Below are positions 8,813 through 17,935 of a stretch of 64,000 nucleotides of DNA, piece by piece; the first letter of the stretch is position 1, and each line of letters begins with the position of its first letter. The stretch comes from Capsulimonadaceae bacterium. Its GTDB lineage: Bacteria; Armatimonadota; Armatimonadia; Armatimonadales; Capsulimonadaceae. A program made the translations under genes and the position numbers. The notes beneath the pieces are model-generated. The model was not told the DNA's origin, did no database searches, and worked only from the letters and a program-made list of their open reading frames with translations. Where the stretch lies: NCBI GenBank assembly GCA_031292625.1, contig JARLGU010000034.1, positions 1-64,000 on the forward strand. The letters are read 5' to 3'.

Positions 8813-9355
8813 TCAAAACCGGCCAGCCGCACTTTGTTTACGAAAATCGCCGAGTGAACATCCTTCATTCGCCAGCGCAGCGGCCAGAGCCGTCGCAAGC
8901 GGCTCTCCATCTGGCGGCAAAGGCAACGCCGGAGGCGCGACATCGGCCAGCGGAACCAGCACGAACAGGCGGTCCCGAAGGCGCGGATGCGGTACCGTCA
9001 GACCAGGATCGTCAACGATGGCATCCCCGTGCAACAGCAAATCGAGGTCGACGGTGCGCGGTCCCCAGCGCTCCACGCGGATGCGTCCGAGGCTGCGCTC
9101 GACATCGAGACACCGACCAAGAAGTTCCCGTGCGGAAAGCGACGTAACGATCCGCACGACCGCGTTCAGATAGTCTGGCTGCCCCGCGGGGCCCCCAACG
9201 GCTCGCGTGCGGTATAAGCCCGACAGAGCGTCCACCCTGATTATCGGTTCATCAAGCAGCCGTTCCACAGCCAAATTCAGCGACGATTTCACGTCGCCCA
9301 GGTTTCCGCCGAGCGCAATATACGACGTCCGCAATTCACTACCTTCATCCGCCAC
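8813..9355 (-). CDS. folK: 2-amino-4-hydroxy-6-hydroxymethyldihydropteridine diphosphokinase
   Basis: FolK transfers pyrophosphate from ATP to hydroxymethyl-dihydropterin in folate synthesis. The protein shows YIALGGNLGD at the start, the catalytic segment RWGPRTVDLDLLLHGD and VPHPRLRDRLFVLVPLADVAP, all typical. The length of 173-180 aa is normal. The open frame starts with GTG at 9355. A TTG at 9334 with AAGG seven bases upstream would give the more usual short N-terminus and may be the true start. No other folate genes are close. Confidence 0.92.
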   Translation of the reverse strand: MADEGSELRTSYIALGGNLGDVKSSLNLAVERLLDEPIIRVDALSGLYRTRAVGGPAGQPDYLNAVVRIVTSLSARELLGRCLDVERSLGRIRVERWGPRTVDLDLLLHGDAIVDDPGLTVPHPRLRDRLFVLVPLADVAPPALPLPPDGEPLATALAAALANEGCSLGDFRKQSAAGRF

Positions 9356-9585
9356 GCGTCAAGCGCCCGAAGTTCATAGAATTATCGGAGCTCGCCTGTC
9401 GACGCCTGGGGCCGAACTTGACCGCCCCGAACAGCCTCGTATCATAAGTATAGCGCACCACGGAAGGGCGCAACGTATTCCCGGGCCTCAATCCAATTCA
9501 CAATTACAACAGGCGCTCGCGGCAACCTATGTATCCTCAACGGATAAGACCTATGCCGCGTTCCCAAGCAGGGTCGATCCTCGAA

Positions 9586-10713
9586 TTACGGTTTCACGGC
9601 TGGGGCCGGAACGGGCGCGACCACGGGTTTCGGAGGACACCAAACCCACGAGTGCAGAAGATCGCGCATGACCAAATCGTACTTGCGATGGCTCGATTCC
9701 GGGTACGTTGCAAACACCTCGACAATCACGCCATTGCGCGGATACAACACGTGCCACTTGCGCACGCGCTTAACCGGCGGATCCGCCGTCTCGCTCCACT
9801 CGGTGAAGAAGGCCTTCTCGCCGCCGACAAGCATCGTCCCCTGATCGACCGGCGCATACCCAGGCCGTTGACTGTACTTCGCGTTCCATTCATCGCGATT
9901 GTCCGCGATCAGTTGCTCGTCGACACCCTGCGCGAGTCCATTTCGCGCGCGGATGAGAACCGACGCCGGGTATTCGCCCTCGTCCACATTCTCGATAAAC
10001 GTCACGACGTCCGGAGGCGTCTCTTCTACCCATCCCCAACCGCCGGGAGGCGTCACCTGAAAACCAAGCCTGCTCGTGTAGGCGCTCGTGTCGAACGGCG
10101 CGAGGGCAAAGGAGCTCTCGACCGCCTCAAACGTCGGCCGCAAGACCGGAAAGTCATCATCGAGCGACATCTCGGTCAGCGTAAAAAGATTATGCCCGCC
10201 CGCAGCAATCATGCGCCGGAGCGTCACGTGGGCCCCAAAGCCCTTGTCGTCGAAGCCGCCCTCGATAAAATATCCGGTCAACGATCCTAGAGCATCGATC
10301 CCGTCCGCTGATTTTGCAAAGCCCGGATAAGTCGACCGCAGATCCGTCTCGGCGCTCGCGCGCGCGGCGGCGAGGGCTTCTTTGTTGCTCACGCCGTCCT
10401 TGATTGCGGTCACGACGACCGCGATCGTCGGCGACGCTTTCGTGGACAGCAGCTTGGGCGTCGTGTGATATTTCGGTCCAATCAATACCACGTCTAGATC
10501 GGGGTTCGGCGCGCTGAGCCCCCACCCCGCCGGAATGTCCATGGCGTAGCCGCGCGGGCTCGCGAAAGGGCTCGCGACGGCAATGGAGGCGGACAGTAGG
10601 ATAAGCAAGGCAACGAGGAGGAACACGCCTTCCCCTCTTACGCCCCTTTCCGAAGCAACAGGAAAGAGGCCGCGAAGCGAGAAGGTACGTTCCGAAAGGC
10701 TCTCGACAATCAT
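9586..10713 (-). CDS. Exported protein with two DcrB/PsbP-like domains
   Basis: The 375-aa product has a hydrophobic signal segment (VFLLVALLILLSASIAVA, about residues 29-46). Two similar halves follow, each opening with a Gly-Trp motif: DIPAGWGLSAPNPDLDVVLIGP and TPPGGWGWVEETPPDVVTFIEN. That pattern resembles DcrB/PsbP-fold domains of bacterial exported proteins, but the family call is tentative. It ends in a short Pro/Ala-rich tail. The start at 10713 has GAGGGGG eight bases upstream; the frame upstream overlaps the deacetylase gene. It is probably co-transcribed with that gene. Function unknown. Confidence 0.6.
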   Translation of the reverse strand: MIVESLSERTFSLRGLFPVASERGVRGEGVFLLVALLILLSASIAVASPFASPRGYAMDIPAGWGLSAPNPDLDVVLIGPKYHTTPKLLSTKASPTIAVVVTAIKDGVSNKEALAAARASAETDLRSTYPGFAKSADGIDALGSLTGYFIEGGFDDKGFGAHVTLRRMIAAGGHNLFTLTEMSLDDDFPVLRPTFEAVESSFALAPFDTSAYTSRLGFQVTPPGGWGWVEETPPDVVTFIENVDEGEYPASVLIRARNGLAQGVDEQLIADNRDEWNAKYSQRPGYAPVDQGTMLVGGEKAFFTEWSETADPPVKRVRKWHVLYPRNGVIVEVFATYPESSHRKYDLVMRDLLHSWVWCPPKPVVAPVPAPAVKP

Positions 10714-10727
10714 CAAATCATTCCCCC

Positions 10728-11513
10728 TCACGCTATGACGGGGCGCTTGTCTTTGTTGCTTACGACGCGCCACCAGAAGTTAGGGCCGCCGAGGCCGTAC
10801 GTGAGAGACACCGCCGGAACATGGTAGATCGAGATTCTTGGCAGGTCCAGCAGGCCGTCATTCTCGCGGACGCGTCCCATCGTCGTAGTCACCGCCATAC
10901 GGAAACCGCTTTCGCGGACCACGTCTCGAACCGCGTCGTTATAGTGACCATACGGGTAGCAAAACACGTCGAGTTTCCGGCCGAGCTTTGCTTCGATCGC
11001 ATCCCTGCTGCCGGCAATTTCATCAACGCAATCTCGCGGATTGAGCTGATCGAGGTGCGCATGCGTGACCGTGTGGGCTTCGAACTTCGCGAGGCCATCC
11101 GCCTCCAACGTTTGGATCTCGTCCCAATCCATGAGCGCCAGCTCAGGATAACCTAAATCGCGATCCCATTCGTTGCTCCGTCCAACCAACGACGACACCA
11201 GGAAGACCGTATAAGGGACTGCCAACTCGTTGAGAACCGGCCGAGCGTTCTCGACGAGGCCTTTGTACCCGTCGTCGAAAGTAATGAGGACGGGCTTCTT
11301 GGGAAGCTCCTCGCCGTCGTGGAGGGCTGCATAAAGCTGAGAGAACGAAATAGCCGTGTAGCCGCCTCTCCGTAACGAGCGCATCTGCCACTCGAACGCC
11401 GCGCGCGTAACGTAAAGATGCTTAGAAAGCGATGGCACGGCTCGCGGCAGAACGTTGTGATACATCAAGATAGGTACCGGCTTCCAGATGCGGGGCCGGG
11501 AGGAATTCGCCAT
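10728..11513 (-). CDS. Polysaccharide deacetylase (NodB / carbohydrate esterase 4 family)
   Basis: The 261-aa protein has the CE4 motifs in order: ILMYHNVL near the start, motif 1 TFDDGY (catalytic and metal-binding Asp), motif 2 HTVTHAHL (metal His pair), and CYPYGHYNDAV. It would remove N-acetyl groups from a surface or imported glycan. No signal peptide is evident from the chosen start. The ATG at 11513 lies four bases after the regulator's stop codon, so the two are likely translationally coupled; no strong ribosome-binding site is visible. Confidence 0.9.
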   Translation of the reverse strand: MANSSRPRIWKPVPILMYHNVLPRAVPSLSKHLYVTRAAFEWQMRSLRRGGYTAISFSQLYAALHDGEELPKKPVLITFDDGYKGLVENARPVLNELAVPYTVFLVSSLVGRSNEWDRDLGYPELALMDWDEIQTLEADGLAKFEAHTVTHAHLDQLNPRDCVDEIAGSRDAIEAKLGRKLDVFCYPYGHYNDAVRDVVRESGFRMAVTTTMGRVRENDGLLDLPRISIYHVPAVSLTYGLGGPNFWWRVVSNKDKRPVIA

Positions 11514-11517
11514 GATT

Positions 11518-12549
11518 CTATAATACCGCAGTCTCCATGAGTTCGAGTTCGTAGAGCAGCGTCCGTCCCGACGACGCCCGGGAAGCATGCAAGCGGACGA
11601 GTTCGGCGACGGCGTCGTTCGCAATCAGTTCAACGGGAATCCGCAGCGAACGGATCCCTAACGACGGCTCCGCGGCGACCGGCAGCCCGTCGAAGCTGAT
11701 AATCGGATATTTGAGACGCGCTCCCCGCGAATCCAATCCGCCGCGCAATCCCGCCGCCAGCCAGTCGTTCATCGCAATCAGCCCGGCTTCCGGCGGCTCC
11801 TCGCCGGCAAGGCGACGCCCCATCTCAAGGCCAGCAAGGTAGTTCAGCGAACACTCGATGGCCCTAAGCTCAACATGTGCCGCCTCACACGCTTCGCGAA
11901 TGCCTTCATAGCGCTCTCGCGATGCGTCCAGATCGAGACGGCCGACGAAAACCACCCGGCGGCAGCCGTCGTCGATTAGGAGAGACACGGCGACGCGTCC
12001 AGCCCCGCGATCATCGAACTGCACAACCGACACGCGCCCCTTGGGACGAACGCCGATCCCTGGGGTCAACGCGACGATCGGGACGCTGCCGGACGCATGG
12101 TCGGTCACAATCCGCCGGCCAGCAAGACCGATTGTGACCGCTCCATCGAAAAGCGCCTGAGCTGGAGTCGGCTCCCCGCCAATCCGGCGGATGTTACAGT
12201 GAAGCCGCGCGGCTTGACAAGCCCGCTGCAGATTTTCGAACAGGTGGGAAAAGTACGGATCGTTGCCAAGCTTGAGTTGCTCATCGACGAGCAGGGCAAT
12301 CGTGTGCAGCCGCGGCCGCGAAGGATCGATTGCATACGTCCCGCTCCCCTGACGCGCCTCGACGAGCCCGGATGCCTGCATGTCGCGCAAAATCGCTCGA
12401 AGGCGCGGCCGCGAGATCGCAAAGCGAACCGATAACTCCCGCTCCCCCGGCAAACGCCGTCCAGCCTGCTCGCGGACAAACGCAGCGATAACATCCTCTA
12501 CAGGCGGGCTAATTTGCAACGCATCTTTTTGATCCGAACCGCTTGACAT
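11518..12549 (-). CDS. GntR-type HTH / LacI-type sensor transcriptional regulator (AraR-like)
   Basis: The 343-aa protein joins a winged helix of GntR type (LPGERELSVRFAISRPRLRAILRDMQASGLVEARQGSGTYAI, about residues 33-75) to a LacI/periplasmic-binding-protein domain (from HTIALLVDEQLKLGNDPYF; later VVFVGRLDLDASRERYEGIREA and GLIAMNDWLAAGL). This is the architecture of Bacillus AraR, the arabinose repressor. GGAG precedes the ATG. It is divergent from a GH51 arabinofuranosidase gene and shares with it an interval containing an inverted repeat, so control of that gene and of itself is likely. The inducer may be arabinose, but this is inferred from context only. Confidence 0.88.
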   Translation of the reverse strand: MSSGSDQKDALQISPPVEDVIAAFVREQAGRRLPGERELSVRFAISRPRLRAILRDMQASGLVEARQGSGTYAIDPSRPRLHTIALLVDEQLKLGNDPYFSHLFENLQRACQAARLHCNIRRIGGEPTPAQALFDGAVTIGLAGRRIVTDHASGSVPIVALTPGIGVRPKGRVSVVQFDDRGAGRVAVSLLIDDGCRRVVFVGRLDLDASRERYEGIREACEAAHVELRAIECSLNYLAGLEMGRRLAGEEPPEAGLIAMNDWLAAGLRGGLDSRGARLKYPIISFDGLPVAAEPSLGIRSLRIPVELIANDAVAELVRLHASRASSGRTLLYELELMETAVL

Positions 12550-12566
12550 CCCAATGCTCCTATGCG

Positions 12567-12595
12567 ATAATACCTCAAAACCAATATAGAACCAA
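12567..12595 (-). promoter_or_regulatory. Candidate promoter of the GntR-LacI regulator
   Basis: On the minus strand TTGGTT (12595-12590) and TATTAT (12572-12567) are separated by 17 bases, with GGAG and the ATG downstream. The -35 lies inside the inverted repeat at 12579-12608, as expected for autoregulation. Confidence 0.55.
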
Positions 12596-12608
12596 TTTTA
12601 TATTGGTT
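12579..12608. promoter_or_regulatory. Candidate operator: 10-bp inverted repeat with an extra half-site
   Basis: AACCAATATA (12579-12588) and TATATTGGTT (12599-12608) form a perfect inverted repeat with a 10-base spacer. A third ACCAAT copy lies in the spacer at 12591-12596, exactly 11 bases after the first. The site overlaps the regulator promoter and directly precedes a TATAAT (12608-12613) on the plus strand, the likely -10 of the GH51 gene. Confidence 0.6.
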
Positions 12609-12630
12609 ATAATCACACAAGGATAATTCA

Positions 12631-14163
<1,533 letters not shown>

Positions 14164-14280
14164 AATCCGGCGCGAATTGCACGATTTTCGCGTCATCCTG
14201 CCGTTTGCCCCTTAAACGCCCGCCGCAATCTGCCGATATATAGGTTGTGGCGGGCAAGCATGGCTCGCTCAGGAGCCGTG

Positions 14281-14718
14281 ATGACAAGATCCGAAGAAGC
14301 GACCAGGCTTTTTGAAGCGGGCTACAACTGCGCGCAATCCGTCCTTTGCGCATGCGTCGACGATGAAAATCTCACTCACGAGGCCGCCCTTGGCGTCGCC
14401 GCGGCACTTGGCGGCGGCATGTGCCGTACCGCCGGTCCGTGCGGTGCGGTCACGGGCGCGCTGATGGCCATCGGCTCGCGCTACAGTTCCCGGATCGTCG
14501 AAGACCCCTCCTACCGCAAGGTCGTCTACGCCAAAGGGGCAGAGTTCATCGAGAAATTTAAGAGCAAGCACGGTTCAACCATATGCCGCGAATTGCTTGG
14601 CTGCGACATCAGCACGACGGAAGGCACCCACTATGCGCTTGAGCGCGATTTAACCAAAATTCGATGCGTACAGTTTATCGCGGATGCAGTCGAGAGCGTC
14701 GGCCTTGACAAAGAGTAA
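14281..14718 (+). CDS. C-GCAxxG-C-C family protein
   Basis: The 145-aa protein carries the cysteine pattern of this family: GYNCAQSVL near residue 17, then GGGMCRTAGPCGAVTGALMAIG, then CRELLGCD and a last Cys in IRCVQF. The conserved cysteines suggest metal or redox chemistry, but no reaction is established for the family. The start at 14281 has AGGAG five bases upstream; an earlier start at 14245 has no such site. It stands alone, 117 bases after the GH51 gene. Confidence 0.85.
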   Translation: MTRSEEATRLFEAGYNCAQSVLCACVDDENLTHEAALGVAAALGGGMCRTAGPCGAVTGALMAIGSRYSSRIVEDPSYRKVVYAKGAEFIEKFKSKHGSTICRELLGCDISTTEGTHYALERDLTKIRCVQFIADAVESVGLDKE

Positions 14719-14763
14719 CGCATGACGCGTGCGAAGAGCAGCGAATTTGCGCCATAATAGGTC

Positions 14764-15597
14764 ATGTTCCCGTTGATGACCAATGAATTGGCGCGCCGCC
14801 TCGAACAGGCTGAGGCAGCTGCGGCGTTTTCGTGGTGCACCGCAATAGAAACGCCGCCCCGAACGACCTTTCAGGTCAAGGCGAGCCGCCACGGCAAGGC
14901 GACGGTGCTGATCAGCCGCGACCTCCTCCTTGGATCGTCGTTCAGCCGCGTCCTCGGCTTTGGCGAGGAGAACGTGGCGGAGCTGCCGGTTCTCATTGAT
15001 CTGTTCGCAAAAGAGCGCTCCCCGTTGCGTATCGACCTAAATCCTTACTGCGCCACCCCAGGGATACTCAAAGAACTTTCAGCCTTTAAGATGCGTCCAA
15101 TCCGCCATCAGAGCATCTTGTATGGCCCCTGCGGCGCTCCCGATATTTCGGAACTTCCTACCAAGCAGCGCAGTAAAGTGCGCCTGATCGGCGCGGCGGA
15201 CGCGCAGGCGTGGGCGCGCGTTTGGCGCGAAAGCTATGCGCAGATGCTCGGCGTCTCTCCGGCCGCCCTCGTGGACCTCTCTCTCGCCACCGCCGCGTTG
15301 CACAAGACGCCGAACTGGAACCTCTATCTTGCGACCATCGACTCAGAACCGGCAGCCGTTTCCACGCTGTACATTCACGACGGCATTGGTTTTCTTGGCC
15401 AATCCGGCACGCTTCCGCAATTTCGAGGTCAGGGCTGCCACGCATCGATGCTCAGGCAGCGCCTGTCCGACGCATTCCAGAACAACTGCCTCCTGATGTC
15501 CAGCGTCGCGGACCTCGGTTCCATCGCGCAGCACAACCTGGAGCGCGCGGAGCTCAGGATCGGCTACACGAGAGCCTACTGGGTTCGTTTCCCATAA
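14764..15597 (+). CDS. GNAT-family N-acetyltransferase
   Basis: The 277-aa protein has a poorly recognisable N-terminal half and a C-terminal GNAT fold. The acetyl-CoA pyrophosphate loop is visible as LPQFRGQGCHASMLRQRL (Q/R-x-x-G-x-G/C pattern, about residues 218-235), preceded by the strand AAVSTLYIHDGIGFLG and followed by SVADLGSIAQHNLERAELRIGYTRAYW. The acceptor is unknown. CATAAT lies only five bases before the ATG and no ribosome-binding site is seen, so the message may be leaderless. An internal ATG at 14776 is possible. Confidence 0.8.
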   Translation: MFPLMTNELARRLEQAEAAAAFSWCTAIETPPRTTFQVKASRHGKATVLISRDLLLGSSFSRVLGFGEENVAELPVLIDLFAKERSPLRIDLNPYCATPGILKELSAFKMRPIRHQSILYGPCGAPDISELPTKQRSKVRLIGAADAQAWARVWRESYAQMLGVSPAALVDLSLATAALHKTPNWNLYLATIDSEPAAVSTLYIHDGIGFLGQSGTLPQFRGQGCHASMLRQRLSDAFQNNCLLMSSVADLGSIAQHNLERAELRIGYTRAYWVRFP

Positions 15598-15732
15598 ACG
15601 CCCCGGCTCGCGGAGAGCTCGCGATCAATTTACGCGCTCTGTGACCGCCTGGCAATGGAGCGCATCCAGGTTTTAATGCTTGCCTGCGCATTACCAACAC
15701 GTCCTGAGTCACGCTGGCGATTGATTTGTCTC

Positions 15733-15762
15733 TTGACATCCAGGGGCGGTCGCGGCCATAAT
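15733..15762 (+). promoter_or_regulatory. Sigma-70-type promoter of the aldolase gene
   Basis: A perfect TTGACA (15733-15738) and CATAAT (15757-15762) are 18 bases apart. The predicted start near 15769 gives a leader of about 150 bases before the aldolase ATG. I see no clear riboswitch fold in the leader. Confidence 0.7.
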
Positions 15763-15917
15763 ATTTTCTTGACGACATCCGGTTTCGGCCTATTCGCGCT
15801 CAATCACTCTGGCGCGCCGGACCATCTTCCAGGTCCCCGCTCGGCGGCAATTGGCAGAGCAGTTCTGGCGCATCGCCCACAACGTCCCGGCGCGAGGCAA
15901 CACACAAGGAGTTTTCC

Positions 15918-16883
15918 ATGATCGTTCCGACAAAAATCCTATTTGAGCACGCCTATGGCGATTACGCTCTCGGCGCCTATAATATCAATAATGCCGAACA
16001 GACCCTCGGCCTGTTCCGAGGAGCAATCGCTTCCCAGGCGCCATTCATCATTCAGATTTCGAAAGGCGCGCGCAAGTATACCGACAAGCGAATCCTTGAA
16101 GCGATCATCCGAGCCTCCGAAGAGATCTTCCCTGAGGCCGTTTTCGCCGTTCATCTCGACCATGGCGACGAAGAGACCGCGCACGAGTGTATCGACAGCG
16201 GATTCTATTCCTCGGTCATGATCGACGCCTCCCACGAGCCGTTCGAAGGCAACGTGGCAACCACGAAGCGCGTTGTAGACCATGCGCACAGCAAGGGCAT
16301 TTCGGTCGAAGCCGAGATGGGCCAGTTGGGCGGCGTTGAGGAAGATGTCGCGGTTGACGAAAAGAACGCGCACCTCACCGATCCGGCGGAAGCCAAAGAG
16401 TTCATCCGCTTGACCGGCGCCGACTCGTTGGCCTGCGCCATCGGTACATCCCACGGCGCTTACAAGTTCTCCGGCGGCCAGGGCCTTCACTTCGATCGCA
16501 TTAAGGCGATCAAGGAAGCCATCCCGACCACCCCTCTCGTAATGCACGGCTCCTCCTCGGTTCCCCAGGATGAAGTCGCTCGCATCAACGCGGCAGGCGG
16601 CAAGCTGAAGGAAGGTGCCAAGGGCGTCGACCCTAACCAATACTTGCCCGCCGCCAAACTGGGCGTCTGCAAAATTAACATCGACACCGACGGCCGCCTG
16701 GTCTGGACCCGCGTTCACCGTGAATTCTTCCGCGACACTCCCGCCGAGTTCGACTTCCGGCCGGTTGGCAAGGTATTCATGGCAGAGTACGCGAAGTTCA
16801 TTGAGTCACGCAACGTTTACCTTGGCTCGGCCGGCAAGCTCGACGGCGCCCGGGCGCACGCCAAAAAGGCCCTCGGCCTGTAA
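15918..16883 (+). CDS. fba: Fructose-bisphosphate aldolase, class II
   Basis: The 321-aa enzyme splits fructose 1,6-bisphosphate into dihydroxyacetone phosphate and glyceraldehyde 3-phosphate with a zinc ion. Visible family elements are ALGAYNINNAEQ, VFAVHLDHGDEE (zinc His and catalytic Asp), VEAEMGQLGGVEEDV, CAIGTSHGAYKF (zinc His), VMHGSSSVP and KINIDTDGRL. AAGGAG is placed eight bases before the ATG. It is a monocistronic gene between a good promoter and a good terminator. The related tagatose-bisphosphate aldolases share these motifs, so substrate preference is inferred. Confidence 0.94.
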   Translation: MIVPTKILFEHAYGDYALGAYNINNAEQTLGLFRGAIASQAPFIIQISKGARKYTDKRILEAIIRASEEIFPEAVFAVHLDHGDEETAHECIDSGFYSSVMIDASHEPFEGNVATTKRVVDHAHSKGISVEAEMGQLGGVEEDVAVDEKNAHLTDPAEAKEFIRLTGADSLACAIGTSHGAYKFSGGQGLHFDRIKAIKEAIPTTPLVMHGSSSVPQDEVARINAAGGKLKEGAKGVDPNQYLPAAKLGVCKINIDTDGRLVWTRVHREFFRDTPAEFDFRPVGKVFMAEYAKFIESRNVYLGSAGKLDGARAHAKKALGL

Positions 16884-16906
16884 TCGGCAAGATGCCCGAA
16901 AGTTCG

Positions 16907-16939
16907 AAAAAGCCTCTTCCATCACGGAAGGGGCTTTTT
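16907..16939 (+). terminator. Intrinsic terminator of the aldolase gene
   Basis: AAAAAGCCTCTTCC (16907-16920) pairs with GGAAGGGGCTTTTT (16926-16939) around a five-base loop, with one mismatch or wobble position. The 3' arm ends in five T. It starts 23 bases after the stop codon. Confidence 0.92.
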
Positions 16940-17609
16940 CAGTTCTCAATAGTCTCTCAGAAAGGTGCATCGTTATTCGGCGTTGCGAGAAAGATTCAGG
17001 ACGGCTCAGGCCGCCGGGACCTTTTTTAGCTCACGCCTCGTTCACGGCGGTGATTGACGAAGCTGCGTCAACACGCGTACGGCCTTTTGCAGCCAGCGTC
17101 CAATACCAGCACGTATCGCGAACCCATGAAATCGCTGCGCCGGCCCTTTATCAAAAACGGCGACGGCGGCCAGGGAGCCGTCTTACAAGACCTTTCGATC
17201 TTTTACACACTTTATCAGAAACACCACCGAGTTTGCGGCTTAAAGCTTGCATGATCGGCTGCGAGCGGATATACTGATGACGGTGTTTCCCTCTGTTAAA
17301 CCGCCCTACCGCAGGGGCGGTTGTTGCGTGTGACGCTTCCGCCAGAGGACGCCCTCCAATTGCGGCGCGACCGGACCTTTGACGACGAATGAGCATTTCT
17401 CGGATGTTGATTGAGTCTGTTTAGCGAAATCCTACTCGGAACCTGCCTTCCCGCCCGGAAGGAGACTACCGCCGCAAAGGCGACCAGTTGTAAGGTCCAG
17501 GGCCGTTTCCGGCGCGCAAAGCGTCTCCCTGTGCCGTCCAACCAAGGGTAGAGAGGTTTCGTTGCGGACTCCCAGCAGCAAACGTCGTTAAAAGGAACGT
17601 GAGGCCTCA
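16940..17609. other. 670 bases with no supported gene; one stem-loop
   Basis: Open frames here have no motifs and Arg-rich translations on both strands, so I call no protein. An 8-bp perfect inverted repeat (AACCGCCC at 17299-17306, GGGCGGTT at 17315-17322) with an 8-base loop is present but lacks a clear T-run on the plus strand. The region precedes the small DUF3467-like gene and may contain its promoter or an untranslated RNA. Confidence 0.5.
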
Positions 17610-17900
17610 ATGAGCGAAGAATCGATTGAACATCTGCTCCGAAACATCAACGAAGAGCTGAAGCTCTATAAAACCCCTGAGACGCGGATTATCTTTGCGG
17701 ACGCAATGCACATGCTCATTACGTCCGACGAAATGAAACTCATATTCGGCAACCGCGACATTGACGAACCGCAAAATGCGGCGATTACGGATATCGTCAT
17801 CCTAACGCCGCCGCGCCTTAAACGGCTAGCCAGCCGGCTTAACGAGGCTGTCGTCGCGTACGAACAGAGCTTCGGCCCGATCGATTCGTCGACGAAGTAG
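17610..17900 (+). CDS. Small DUF3467-like protein
   Basis: The 96-aa acidic protein has strand-rich central blocks (TRIIFADAMHMLITSDEMKLIFG, then ITDIVILTPPRLKRLASRLNEAVVAYEQSFG). Both the length and the closing pattern, a helix after a conserved SP/TP ending in YEQxFG, resemble the DUF3467 family. Its function is unknown. GAGG sits six bases before the ATG, embedded in AACGTGAGGCCTCA. It is the only gene between the aldolase and the convergent TgpA-like gene. Confidence 0.65.
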   Translation: MSEESIEHLLRNINEELKLYKTPETRIIFADAMHMLITSDEMKLIFGNRDIDEPQNAAITDIVILTPPRLKRLASRLNEAVVAYEQSFGPIDSSTK

Positions 17901-17935
17901 AGCCGGGACGGCTGGGCGAAGATTGTCGAACCGCG

